Source: CALGYY01 sp963678485
Lineage (GTDB): Bacteria; Bacteroidota; Bacteroidia; Bacteroidales; CAIWKO01
Assembly: GCA_963678485.1 (NCBI GenBank)
Contig: OY782882.1
Coordinates: 1,922,001-1,986,000 of the forward strand
DNA: 64,000 bases
Direction: 5' to 3'
The position numbers and the translations under genes are program-made. Shown piece by piece: positions 35,660-45,001 of the stretch. The notes beneath the pieces are model-generated. The model did not search any database. It saw only the letters and a program-made list of their open reading frames with translations, and had not been told where the DNA came from. Positions within the stretch are counted from its first letter, which is position 1; every line of letters starts with the position of its first letter.

Positions 35660-37672
35660 ATGATCATTTTGGCAGCAGCGCTGCTCCTTGTACCTTTTCT
35701 AAAGGTATCGGGGAAAGGAATGGTCACGCTGGCTGCAGTGATTCTCATGGCTGCAATCAGTAGTTATATGGCAATACAAGCCTTGCTCGGTCATCCCTTG
35801 GATTTGGTTTTTACGGGAACACTCATCACAGGTCATGTAGCCATTGTTCTTGATGCATTATCCGCCTGGTTTATTCTCATCATCAATTTTACACTTGTCA
35901 CCGGAGCTTTGTACGGCCTGCAGTATATGAAAGCCTACCGCGATCAGAGTTCCAATATTTCCTTGCATTGTATGGCCTATTTACTGGTGCATTCCATGCT
36001 CATCCTGCTCACGGTAATTCAAAATTCGCTGGTCTTTTTGATTGCACTTGAAATTATGGCCTTGTCAGCGTTTATCCTGGTTATCTTTGAACATTATAAA
36101 CCGGAAACCCTGAGAGCCGGACTTAATTATTTTATACAATCACATCTCAGTATTGTTTTCCTCAGTATTGGATTTCTATGGGTTGCCAGCAGTGCGCAAA
36201 CATTCGATTTTAGTGCCATTACGGCATTTTCCATGACGCATCCAGTTAGCACGACGCTTTGCTTATTCCTGATACTATTCGTTGGTTTCGCCTTTAAGTC
36301 CGGCTTTGTTCCATTCCACACATGGCTTCCCTACGCACATCCTGCTGCGCCTTCGCACGTTTCAGGAATTATGTCGGGGGTGATTATTAAAATTGGTATT
36401 TACGGAATACTTCGAATGATATTATTGATTCATACGGACTATACGTTGATTGGAACGATAATCCTTGTAATCTCCGTGATAACCGGCGTTTACGGAATCA
36501 TGCTGGCGATTCTTCAGCATAATTTAAAAAAGCTCTTAGCCTATTCAAGCATCGAGAATATTGGTATCATTGGAATAGGTATTGGCCTTGGAACTATTGG
36601 TCTTGGCGCCAACAATATGGCCTTAACGGTATTAGGCTTTGCAGGAGCATTGCTACATGTGCTTAACCATTCGCTTTTCAAATCTTTACTTTTTTATGGC
36701 GCCGGGAATGTTTACCAATCCACGCACACATTGAATATTGAGCAGTTGGGCGGTTTAATGAAACGTATGCCCCATACTGCCTTACTGTTTCTTGTGGGAT
36801 CATTGGCCATCTGCGGATTACCACCCTTTAATGGTTTCGTTTCGGAATTTATTCTTTACTCGGGCTTTTTAAAAAGCCTGACAGAAGTTAGTTCGATGCC
36901 GCTTTTACTTTCGCTCTTTTCTATTTTTGGTCTGGTCTTTATTGGCGGGCTATCGTTCTTTTGCTATACAAAAGCCTTTGGGGTAGTATTTCCGGGAAAT
37001 GCCCGAAGTCAATATCCTGAACAACCCAAGGAAGTGAAGGTGTCTCGCCTTATCCCTATGTATTTAGTGTTTGCGATAATCATTGCTATTGGCCTCACTC
37101 CTATGTTTTTTATCAATGGGTTAAATGGTGCATTGGGACTGTTCATGGCAAAGCTGACGCTTCCTGAGACAATTCAAACGGGAACAACGCCTGTAAGCTC
37201 AATGATGCAACACATTTCATTTGCAGCAGCTGGTTTCATTTTACTGGCAGCATTTATTTGGATTATTCGTAAACAAATTACCGTGCATCGCCAAATGAGT
37301 ACAGCGGAGACCTGGGGATGCGGTTATACTGGGGATGCATCGCGAATGCAATACACCGGTAGTTCATTTGTCCGTTCGTACCGCAAGCTTGCAGGACCAG
37401 TATTGAATATCAGAAAGAAGAAAAAGGAAGTCAGTGGTGTGTTCCCCGAAGAAGGTTCTCACGAAACAAATCCCTATGATAAAGTTGAAAGCTGGCTAAT
37501 TGATCGTCCCTTACGCAGCATCAACTATTTCTTCGGGAAATTTAGTTTTATGCAAAATGGAAAGACACAGTTTTATGTTTTATACGGAGTAGTTTTTATT
37601 TTACTTGCAACCGTAATTCCCTTGTTATATAAAGGTTTTTTATCACTTATCGAATTCTTTAACCGGCTTTAA
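35660..37672 (+). CDS. hyfB: HyfB-like proton-conducting antiporter subunit
   Basis: 671 residues from the ATG at 35660; a TTG start 7 codons earlier is possible but weak. It has about 15 membrane helices and the proton-antiporter (NuoL/M, MnhA/D) core, seen as HTWLPYAHPAAPSHVSGIMSGVIIKIGIY with the conserved Lys, His and Gly residues, and LLAYSSIENIGIIGIGIGL. The IE.NIGI loop is characteristic of hydrogenase-4 HyfB/HycC. The C-terminus has an extra domain of about 160 residues. It is the first of six genes on one strand with the order of hydrogenase-4 membrane and catalytic subunits. It should translocate H+ or Na+. Confidence 0.86.
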   Translation: MIILAAALLLVPFLKVSGKGMVTLAAVILMAAISSYMAIQALLGHPLDLVFTGTLITGHVAIVLDALSAWFILIINFTLVTGALYGLQYMKAYRDQSSNISLHCMAYLLVHSMLILLTVIQNSLVFLIALEIMALSAFILVIFEHYKPETLRAGLNYFIQSHLSIVFLSIGFLWVASSAQTFDFSAITAFSMTHPVSTTLCLFLILFVGFAFKSGFVPFHTWLPYAHPAAPSHVSGIMSGVIIKIGIYGILRMILLIHTDYTLIGTIILVISVITGVYGIMLAILQHNLKKLLAYSSIENIGIIGIGIGLGTIGLGANNMALTVLGFAGALLHVLNHSLFKSLLFYGAGNVYQSTHTLNIEQLGGLMKRMPHTALLFLVGSLAICGLPPFNGFVSEFILYSGFLKSLTEVSSMPLLLSLFSIFGLVFIGGLSFFCYTKAFGVVFPGNARSQYPEQPKEVKVSRLIPMYLVFAIIIAIGLTPMFFINGLNGALGLFMAKLTLPETIQTGTTPVSSMMQHISFAAAGFILLAAFIWIIRKQITVHRQMSTAETWGCGYTGDASRMQYTGSSFVRSYRKLAGPVLNIRKKKKEVSGVFPEEGSHETNPYDKVESWLIDRPLRSINYFFGKFSFMQNGKTQFYVLYGVVFILLATVIPLLYKGFLSLIEFFNRL

Positions 37673-37673
37673 A

Positions 37674-38579
37674 ATGATCAGTTTAGCACTCATCATCATA
37701 GCAAGTATCTTCTTTGTGGGAATCTTAAACCGCACAAAGAGTCTGGCCTCCGGAAGGAAAGGTCCGGGGATACTTCAGCCTATTAAGGATATTTTTCGAT
37801 TGTGGAAAAAAGGAGCTGTGGTGAGCAATACCAGTAGTATTTTATTTCAGATTGCTCCCAGCATATATTTCGCATCAGTAATAATGGCAATTTTGGTTGT
37901 TCCTCTGGGAAATTATAAGGGAGTAATTTCCTTTGAGGGAGATTTCGTTTTCTTTGCTTATGTTCTCGCTTTAGGAAAATTCTTTAGCGTCATTGCCGCA
38001 ATGGACACAGGAAGCAGCTTCGAAGGCATGGGTGCAGCTCGTGAAGCCCTTTACTCAATGCTCGTAGAACCCGCGTTCTTTCTGCTGATGGGCTCTTTTG
38101 CTTTATTGACAGGTCATACCTCATTTTATGATATTTTTTCATCGTTGCAGTTTGGCCCCTACATTTCTTATGCACTCGGGGGTTTAGCCACCTTTGTTCT
38201 CATTATGATTGCAATGATTGAAAACAGCCGTATGCCTATTGATGATCCAAAGACGCATTTGGAATTAACGATGGTTCATGAGGTAATGATACTCGACAAC
38301 AGCGGTTTTGATTTAGGCTTGATTCTTTATGCCACCCAATTAAAATTTGCCATGTACGGTGCATTAATCGCCAATTTCTTTATCAGTGGTTTACCCTTAT
38401 ATTTTGTGATCCCTGCATTTTTTGCCGTACAATTTATTTTTGCTGTATTTGCCGGACTGCTTGAATCATTCTCGGCAAGATTCCGGATGAGCCATAATGC
38501 TCAATTCATTTTTGCACTAACATCGGTATCAATGCTGATCTTTTTTGTTGTATTGATTGTCATTGGAAAAATAATATAA
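37674..38579 (+). CDS. hyfC: HyfC/NuoH-like membrane subunit
   Basis: 301 residues with about 8 membrane helices. It keeps the NuoH/HycD signatures: ARKG-like SGRKGPGILQPIKDIFRLWKK (cytoplasmic loop 1) and ENSRMPIDDPKTHLELTMVHE (the acidic loop that couples redox and ion movement). This subunit joins the membrane and peripheral arms. It lies 2 nt after hyfB. Confidence 0.88.
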   Translation: MISLALIIIASIFFVGILNRTKSLASGRKGPGILQPIKDIFRLWKKGAVVSNTSSILFQIAPSIYFASVIMAILVVPLGNYKGVISFEGDFVFFAYVLALGKFFSVIAAMDTGSSFEGMGAAREALYSMLVEPAFFLLMGSFALLTGHTSFYDIFSSLQFGPYISYALGGLATFVLIMIAMIENSRMPIDDPKTHLELTMVHEVMILDNSGFDLGLILYATQLKFAMYGALIANFFISGLPLYFVIPAFFAVQFIFAVFAGLLESFSARFRMSHNAQFIFALTSVSMLIFFVVLIVIGKII

Positions 38580-38589
38580 ACGCAGCGTC

Positions 38590-39219
38590 ATGATCAATGT
38601 ACTCTTAATCACTTTTGCCATATCGTTGCTGTACTTGAGTATCGTGAACAGGCTCTTCAGTTATTTGAAAATTCTGGCTGTTCAGGGACTTATCCTTTTC
38701 TTTTTAAGTTTTGTTGAGTTGGAATCGATGAACCTGTTAAACCTGATATTCATCATTCTGGAAACAATTATTTTCAAAACGATTGCTGTTCCTTTGTTTT
38801 TGAATTATATCATGAAACGAAATAAGATTACTCGTGAGGCCGAGCCTTATGTTTCGAATTTTTTCTCATTAGTAATCGTAACGGGAATTTTGATTATTAC
38901 CTTCCTAATATCGCAAACATTGATTGATGACAGCATCAATAAAATATATTTCATGGTGGCCTTGTCATCGCTCTTTACCGGATTATATCTCATTATTACT
39001 CGCCGTAAGATTATAACTCATGTCATGGGATTTATGGTGATTGAAAATGGGGTGTTTATCCTATCTCTTACTGTTGGTAAAGAAATGCCAATGCTTGTAA
39101 ACACAGGGATATTGCTGGATTTCTTTGTCAGCTTCCTGGTGCTGGGCATATTTGTGAATAAAATCGGTGATGTATTTAAAGAGCCGGATGTAGATAAACT
39201 GAATCAAATCCGGGATTAG
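38590..39219 (+). CDS. hyfE: HyfE/NuoK-like membrane subunit
   Basis: 209 residues with about 6 membrane helices. It matches HyfE in size and in the FMVIENGVFILSLTVGKEMPMLVNTGILLDFFVSF stretch (the first part holds the conserved NuoK-type Glu in IENG). It sits 10 nt after hyfC. HyfE is an integral spacer subunit that pairs with the antiporter modules. Confidence 0.84.
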   Translation: MINVLLITFAISLLYLSIVNRLFSYLKILAVQGLILFFLSFVELESMNLLNLIFIILETIIFKTIAVPLFLNYIMKRNKITREAEPYVSNFFSLVIVTGILIITFLISQTLIDDSINKIYFMVALSSLFTGLYLIITRRKIITHVMGFMVIENGVFILSLTVGKEMPMLVNTGILLDFFVSFLVLGIFVNKIGDVFKEPDVDKLNQIRD

Positions 39220-39232
39220 AAAAGAAGAAAAA

Positions 39233-40663
39233 ATGTTTACATACTACTGCATAATAGGTGTATTAATAACTGCCGCTCTCTTTGTTTTGAGAAGGACCAG
39301 CATACATTATGCGTTATTGATTCTTTTCAATATTATGCAATGGGGCTTAACTGTTTTTGAAATTCTCCAGTACAAAAAATGCGAACCGGGCTTCTTTACT
39401 GCAGATGCCACAGCCCTATTAATGCTAATCGTGCTTAGTATTCTTACTACAACTTCTTCGTATCACAGCATTCGTTATATGAAGGAACATGCCGATCAGC
39501 CGCGCCGTAGTCATAGTATTTATTATGCAGCCTTTTGCATGTTGATTATTGCGCAGACCGGTGCATTTCTGTCACGACACATCATTGGCACCTGGATTTT
39601 TGTTGAGTTAACCACTTTTGCCGCCTCAGCATTAATCTATCACGACCGGACTGAATACTCTATAGAAGCCACTTGGAAATATCTTTTCGTATGTTCTATT
39701 GCCTTGGCTTTTGCTTTTATTGGAATATTATTCCTCAGTATATCTGTTCAAGAGTCAGGTCTTACGGATCTCACCTATCAATCGTTGCTTGAGCATGCAG
39801 CCACCTTTAACCCCTTCTGGCTGAAATTCGCATTCCTGTTTATTTTGATTGGCTATAGCGCCAAGATGGGATTATTCCCCATGCATACTGTAACCATTGA
39901 TGCACATACTGTAGCCCCACCACCTATTAGTGCGTTCATTTCAACAACCCTCATGAATGTGGGATTTATTGGAATTTTCCGCACTTACGAAATTGTTGCC
40001 TCTTCCAGTATTCTGGATTGGGCTAATATGATATTAATAATTTCCGGCGTGCTTTCCGTGTTTGTTGCTGTTGTTTATCTGTTGCGTGTGAACCACATCA
40101 AGCGCATGGCGGCCTACTCAAGTCTGGAAAACATGGGTATTGTTGCTATTGGCCTTGGCGTTGGTGGAATTGGATATTATGCTGCCTTTTTGCATTTAAT
40201 CTTTCATTCCTTCACCAAGGCAAGTCTGTTCTATCAGATACAGCAATTGCACTCACTCTTTAAAAGTTATCTTATAAAAGACCTAGGGGGTTATTACACC
40301 AAGCACGCAGCGGGGGGTGCTGTATTCCTTATTGTTTTTATTTGTTTGGCTGCATTGCCTCCATCGGGACTTTTTATCAGCGAATTTTTTATCTTCAAAG
40401 CAATGTTTGACAAACACTATTTTGTTTTAGTTGTTTTGATGATGTTTCTCCTTTCCTTTGCCATCTGGGCCTTGGGAAAGAATTTTTTCAAAGTATTGTT
40501 TACACCTCCCGATCCACAAGGGATTGCTGTTGCAGGGAAATTTTTCTGGGGTGATTCCCTTTCGCAAATTGTACTCACTGGGATGGTAATCTACCTCGGG
40601 TTCAATCCTCCGGCAGTATTAGTCGACCTTATACAACAAGCCATACAAAATCTTCCGCAGTGA
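39233..40663 (+). CDS. hyfF: HyfF-like antiporter-type membrane subunit
   Basis: 476 residues with about 14 membrane helices and the antiporter core: MGLFPMHTVTIDAHTVAPPPISAFISTTLM and MAAYSSLENMGIVAIGLGVGG. Two such antiporter-like subunits (with HyfB) imply more than one ion channel. Residues that carry protons are the conserved Lys/Glu in mid-helix positions. It ends in a GTGA overlap with the next gene. Confidence 0.86.
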   Translation: MFTYYCIIGVLITAALFVLRRTSIHYALLILFNIMQWGLTVFEILQYKKCEPGFFTADATALLMLIVLSILTTTSSYHSIRYMKEHADQPRRSHSIYYAAFCMLIIAQTGAFLSRHIIGTWIFVELTTFAASALIYHDRTEYSIEATWKYLFVCSIALAFAFIGILFLSISVQESGLTDLTYQSLLEHAATFNPFWLKFAFLFILIGYSAKMGLFPMHTVTIDAHTVAPPPISAFISTTLMNVGFIGIFRTYEIVASSSILDWANMILIISGVLSVFVAVVYLLRVNHIKRMAAYSSLENMGIVAIGLGVGGIGYYAAFLHLIFHSFTKASLFYQIQQLHSLFKSYLIKDLGGYYTKHAAGGAVFLIVFICLAALPPSGLFISEFFIFKAMFDKHYFVLVVLMMFLLSFAIWALGKNFFKVLFTPPDPQGIAVAGKFFWGDSLSQIVLTGMVIYLGFNPPAVLVDLIQQAIQNLPQ

Positions 40664-40665
40664 AC

Positions 40666-42162
40666 ATGGAAACCATTACCATAAAAAATAATCAGCGCAT
40701 CGCATTTGCGGATATTCCGATTCTGCCTTACCCGCAATTTCTGCAACTAAATACGCAGCTTGCCATGCAGCCTGAGTTTCATTGCGTGCAGTATTATGCT
40801 ATACCTGAAGACACACAGCTCCGGCTTATTTGCGCTATGGCAGATGATGCTCAGGAAAATATTCAAATCTCTTCCTGCCGCGTTGCTACTGACGAAGAGC
40901 TACCTTCGTTTGCTGCAAAGCAAATGGTATTTCACCTTTTTGAACGGGAAATTCATGAAAACACCGGCCTTCGTTATACTGATCATCCATGGTTAAAACC
41001 TGTGCGTTACGCGGCCAACAGACATGATAAATCACAAACGCTCAGGAACTATCCTTTTTACCGAATGGAGAGTGAGGAACTGCATGAAGTGGGCGTTGGA
41101 CCAATACATGCGGGAGTTATTGAGCCCGGGCATTTTCGTTTTATTTGCAGCGGTGAAAAAATCCTTCATCTCGAAATACAGCTCGGCTATCAGCATAGAG
41201 GTATAGAGAAGCTTTTCATTGAAAAGCAAGCGTTGATGCGTCGCGCTGCACTTTCAGAAAATATTGCGGGAGACACAGTGGCTGGACATTCCACGGCCTT
41301 TGTCAATCTTTGGGAATCGCTGTCGGAATATAAACCGAGCATGCAATTGCAATACTCCCGCACACTCGCATTGGAGTTAGAACGTATTGCAATACATACT
41401 GGAGATCTTAGTGCCTTATGCACAGATATCGCCTATCAACTTGGCAGCTCTGTGTTCGGCAGACTTCGCACACCCATTTTGAATTATTTTCAGCAATGGT
41501 GCGGAAACCGTTTTGCGAAAAGTTTAATACGTCCGGGCTTCACTCATTTCCCGTTTAATGACGATTTGAGGATGAAGCTGAACAATGTGCTGAATGCCTT
41601 CGAACCCGATTTCAACGAAATGTGTAAAGGTTTGTTTAACCTTACGAGTGTACTTTCGCGTTTTGAAAAGACTGGTATTGTTACCAATGCGCAGGCAAAA
41701 GAAATTGGAACTGTTGGAATGTCGGCCCGTATGTGCGGCATCTCCCGCGATATACGTAGCTCTCATCCACATGACTTATACGCTGAGTTGCATCATTTGC
41801 CTGTCATCAAACGACATGGCGACGTATATTCGCGGGCTCAGATTCGTAAAGAAGAAGTGAAGCAGTCGATTGCTATCATCCGTCGCTTGCTCGAAATTTT
41901 ACCAACTCAGGACGTTGAGGCTGCACCAATGCTTAAGCCACAGGCATCTTCCTTTAGTCTTTCATTGGTTGAAGGTTGGCGTGGGGAGATTTGTCATTGT
42001 GCAATTACGGACGAACATGGCGAACTTCAACACTATAAAATTAAAGATCCATCCTTCCACAACTGGCTGGCATTGGCACTTTCGGTACGCAACAACGAAA
42101 TTTCAGATTTTCCTATTTGTAATAAAAGTTTTAATTTATCCTATTGCGGATTTGATCTGTAA
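40666..42162 (+). CDS. hyfG: HyfG-like large subunit without NiFe cysteines
   Basis: 499 residues from the ATG at 40666; a GTG at 40660 overlapping the previous stop is possible. Residues 1-130 are a NuoC-type domain (GLRYTDHPWLKPVR) and the rest a NuoD/hydrogenase large-subunit domain (VGVGPIHAGVIEPGHFRF). In true hydrogenases an ERICGxC motif binds Ni; here residues 198-208 read ENIAGDTVAGH, with no cysteines. The second Ni motif, DPCxxC near the C-terminus, is replaced by DPSFHNW. Thus no NiFe centre can form. This is the feature of energy-converting-hydrogenase-related (Ehr) complexes. The active site, if any, is unknown. Confidence 0.85.
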   Translation: METITIKNNQRIAFADIPILPYPQFLQLNTQLAMQPEFHCVQYYAIPEDTQLRLICAMADDAQENIQISSCRVATDEELPSFAAKQMVFHLFEREIHENTGLRYTDHPWLKPVRYAANRHDKSQTLRNYPFYRMESEELHEVGVGPIHAGVIEPGHFRFICSGEKILHLEIQLGYQHRGIEKLFIEKQALMRRAALSENIAGDTVAGHSTAFVNLWESLSEYKPSMQLQYSRTLALELERIAIHTGDLSALCTDIAYQLGSSVFGRLRTPILNYFQQWCGNRFAKSLIRPGFTHFPFNDDLRMKLNNVLNAFEPDFNEMCKGLFNLTSVLSRFEKTGIVTNAQAKEIGTVGMSARMCGISRDIRSSHPHDLYAELHHLPVIKRHGDVYSRAQIRKEEVKQSIAIIRRLLEILPTQDVEAAPMLKPQASSFSLSLVEGWRGEICHCAITDEHGELQHYKIKDPSFHNWLALALSVRNNEISDFPICNKSFNLSYCGFDL

Positions 42163-42173
42163 AAGAAAAATAA

Positions 42174-42923
42174 ATGTTCGATTCTCTTAAAATACTCATC
42201 CACCAAGGAAAGCAATTCATCCCTGATGTCCGTAAAGCCGAGGTGCCGGGCATTTTTCGTGGCCGTCCTGTAATCAGTGATGTTGCTGTTGACCACCAGT
42301 CTTTGATGAATTGTTGTCCAATGGCTGCAATCAGCGTGGATCCTGTGCAGATTGATCTCGGACAATGTACTTTTTGTGGTGCCTGCGCATTTGCTTTTCC
42401 GGAAAAGATTTGCTTTACTAAAGATTATAAAATATCTGCCAATACGCGCGAAGGACTCGTTGTTAAAGAAGGTGATAATACACCCATAACTCTTGACACA
42501 GCAAAGATTCGTGATGAAATCTCACGTTATTTTAGTGGTTCGTTGAAACTCAGGCAAGTTTCCGCCGGTGGGGATAACAGCTGCGAGTGGGAGTTGAATG
42601 CCTGCGGAAATGTGAACTTCGATATGGGTCGTTTCGGGATTGAATTTGTTGCCTCACCACGACATGCTGATGGAATAGTAATCACAGGGCCTGTTTCAAC
42701 AAATATGGCGGAAGCCTTACAAATCTGCTACGATGCCATCCCCGAACCTAAAATTATTATTCTTGCCGGCACCGATGCCATTAGTGGAGGACCGTTTAAA
42801 AATAGTCCTGCAATAGATCGGAATTTTATCGATCATCATCCTGTGGATCTTTATGTCCCAGGAAATCCGGTGCATCCCCTGACTTTCATAAATGGGGTGC
42901 TTGATCTTATCAAGAGAAAGTAA
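42174..42923 (+). CDS. HyfH-HyfI fusion: half ferredoxin plus degenerate small subunit
   Basis: 249 residues. The N-terminal part resembles the HyfH ferredoxin: C48 in NCCPMAAI stands where the fourth Cys of motif 1 belongs; C65, C68 and C71 in CTFCGAC are the first three of motif 2; its fourth is F75 (AFAFP). In a two-cluster ferredoxin these four cysteines make one full cluster, and all ligands of the other are gone. From about residue 128 it is a NuoB/HyfI domain. The proximal (N2-type) cluster ligands are changed: the usual GSCNGCE is GGDNSCE (D134, C137 kept), GDC is GTD (D201) and PGCP is PGNP (N231). One of four ligands remains. The RFGIEFVASPRHAD helix shows that the fold is preserved. 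Confidence 0.84.
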   Translation: MFDSLKILIHQGKQFIPDVRKAEVPGIFRGRPVISDVAVDHQSLMNCCPMAAISVDPVQIDLGQCTFCGACAFAFPEKICFTKDYKISANTREGLVVKEGDNTPITLDTAKIRDEISRYFSGSLKLRQVSAGGDNSCEWELNACGNVNFDMGRFGIEFVASPRHADGIVITGPVSTNMAEALQICYDAIPEPKIIILAGTDAISGGPFKNSPAIDRNFIDHHPVDLYVPGNPVHPLTFINGVLDLIKRK

Positions 42924-42963
42924 ACCCTCTGTCTTCCCTATCTTAATGAAAAAGTAAATAGTG

Positions 42964-42971
42964 TATATTTG
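42964..42971 (+). promoter_or_regulatory. -7 element for the GH97 gene
   Basis: TATATTTG matches TAnnTTTG and ends 5 nt before the ATG at 42977. No good TTG at the -33 position, so the transcript may be short-leadered. Confidence 0.45.
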
Positions 42972-42976
42972 CTTTA

Positions 42977-45001
42977 ATGAAAAGAATATTTCACAGATTG
43001 CTCGTCTGTACCCTATTAGTCGCGCCATTAAAGGGAGTGGCACTTGCCTCCTTTGAGAAGACCATCGTATCAGTATCAGGAGAAGTAACATTGTCGCTTT
43101 CGCTGAAAGATGAACGATTCACCTATGCTGTTACTTATCGTAATGAACTTTTAATTCGTCCTTCACAACTGGGAATGGTCTGGCAATCGCAGGATTCATT
43201 ATTATCATTTTCCTTTGAAGGTATTGAACTGTCGTCAAAAAATGAGCAATGGCAACCCGTCTGGGGACAATATAGCAATATCCGAAATCAGTACAACGAA
43301 TGTTTAGTACACTTAAAAGCTCTCAACTCCGGCCGCTTGCTCGACCTGCGTTTTCGGGTTTATGATGATGGTGTTGGTTTCAGATATGAAATCCCTGAAA
43401 AAATTCCATCGGTGGTCATCATGAGTGAGGAGACCCATTTTCGATTTGCAGAAAATTTTGATTGCTGGTGGATATGGGCGGACTATAACACGCTTGAAAA
43501 ATTATATCAGCAAAGTCCGGTGAAACAAGCATCACAGGTTGCTGCACCATTCACATTGCGATCAAAAAACGGGAATTATCTAAGTATTTATGAAGCTGCT
43601 ATTGGTGATTATTCCACTATGACATTGAAGCAGGAAGCATCGGATTCGCTTCAGTTCAGGACACAATTGGTACCATGGGCCGATGGAAGTTTGGTAAAAA
43701 CATCAGCCCCATTTACAACACCCTGGCGTGTGATACAGCTTTCTGCAACAGCCGGGGGCTTGATAGAGTCATCACTAATATTGAACTTTAACGAGGCTTC
43801 TGTAATCGCTGATGCATCGTGGATTCAGCCGATGACCTATATTGGCATATGGTGGGAAATGCACCTCGGATTAAGCAGCTGGGGTATGGCCGGTGGAAGG
43901 CATGGGGCAACAACGGCGAATGCGAAACGCTATATTGATTTCGCTGCTGCACATGGGATACAGGGAGTATTGTTCGAGGGTTGGAACACAGGTTGGGAAC
44001 AATGGGGGACGCCCGACGCTTTTGATTTTGTAAGCCCTTATCCGGATTTTGCCATCAAAGAAATCGTTGAATATGCCCGCAGTAAAAATGTTGAGATTAT
44101 TGGTCACCACGAAACCGGTGGAGATATTCTTTCTTATGAAAAGAACCTTGATTCCGCATTTTCATTTTATCAAAAATTGGGAATACGTATCGTTAAAACA
44201 GGCTATGCGGGCCCGGTGAATCCTCCCACAGAATGGCATCACGGACAGTACATGGTCAGGCACTATAACAAAGTAATGACTACAGCTGCAAAATACCATA
44301 TAATGCTGGATGTTCACGAGCCGGTGATTCCCTCAGGCTTGAGCAGAACGTATCCTAATCTTATGAGTTTCGAAGGGGTTCGCGGGATGGAATGGAATGC
44401 ATGGAGTGAAGGCAATCCTCCCACGCACAGCTGCACTTTGCCCTTTACACGCGGGTTAGCTGGCCCTATGGATTATACTCCGGGGATTTTCGACATCAAT
44501 GAAGACCATTTTGCTTCAAAACGAATAAAATGGAATTGGCTGGATAAAGGAAATACCGCGGTCCACAGCACCCTTTCAAATCAGCTGGCATTGATGGTTA
44601 TCCTTTACAGTCCTTTGCAAATGGCTGCCGATCTCATTGAAAACTATACAGATCATCCTGCTTTTAAATTGGTAGAAAAACTTCCTGCTACTTGGGACGA
44701 GACACGTGTTCTTGCCGCGGAAATAGGCCAATATGTAGTTATTGCAAGGCGCAAGGGAAGTAGCTGGTTCATTGCAGGCATCACTAATGAGCAACCCCGA
44801 CAATTTGAAGTTCCTCTTAGTTTTCTTGATCAAACACATACATACACCTTCCTTACTTGTATGGATGCTGCAGATGCTCATTACGAAACCAATCCCGAAG
44901 CTTATCTCATCACCAATGAAACACACACAGCAAAGGACAGCCTGATATTAAGTCTTGCCGCTGGCGGCGGAGTACTAATTATCGTAGAAGAAAAAAACTA
45001 A
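42977..45001 (+). CDS. Glycoside hydrolase family 97 (alpha-glucosidase/galactosidase)
   Basis: 674 residues with a signal peptide ending near VALAS. The N-terminal beta-sandwich (about 25-280) precedes the catalytic TIM barrel. Family motifs include GVLFEGWNTGWEQWG, IGHHETGGD, VHEPVIPSGLSRTYPNLM and SFEGVRGMEWNAWSEG. The Glu in HEP and the Glu in EGVRG are at positions of base and calcium-binding residues in inverting GH97 enzymes, so this is more likely an inverting alpha-glucosidase of the SusB type than the retaining Asp type (inference from motif). A C-terminal beta domain follows. It stands alone, without a SusC/D pair. Confidence 0.87.
   Translation: MKRIFHRLLVCTLLVAPLKGVALASFEKTIVSVSGEVTLSLSLKDERFTYAVTYRNELLIRPSQLGMVWQSQDSLLSFSFEGIELSSKNEQWQPVWGQYSNIRNQYNECLVHLKALNSGRLLDLRFRVYDDGVGFRYEIPEKIPSVVIMSEETHFRFAENFDCWWIWADYNTLEKLYQQSPVKQASQVAAPFTLRSKNGNYLSIYEAAIGDYSTMTLKQEASDSLQFRTQLVPWADGSLVKTSAPFTTPWRVIQLSATAGGLIESSLILNFNEASVIADASWIQPMTYIGIWWEMHLGLSSWGMAGGRHGATTANAKRYIDFAAAHGIQGVLFEGWNTGWEQWGTPDAFDFVSPYPDFAIKEIVEYARSKNVEIIGHHETGGDILSYEKNLDSAFSFYQKLGIRIVKTGYAGPVNPPTEWHHGQYMVRHYNKVMTTAAKYHIMLDVHEPVIPSGLSRTYPNLMSFEGVRGMEWNAWSEGNPPTHSCTLPFTRGLAGPMDYTPGIFDINEDHFASKRIKWNWLDKGNTAVHSTLSNQLALMVILYSPLQMAADLIENYTDHPAFKLVEKLPATWDETRVLAAEIGQYVVIARRKGSSWFIAGITNEQPRQFEVPLSFLDQTHTYTFLTCMDAADAHYETNPEAYLITNETHTAKDSLILSLAAGGGVLIIVEEKN

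Noticed and set aside
35660..42923. A genuine NiFe hydrogenase-4 or respiratory complex I
   Set aside because: The Ni-binding cysteines are absent from the large subunit, and NuoE, F and G, and most N2-cluster ligands are missing.
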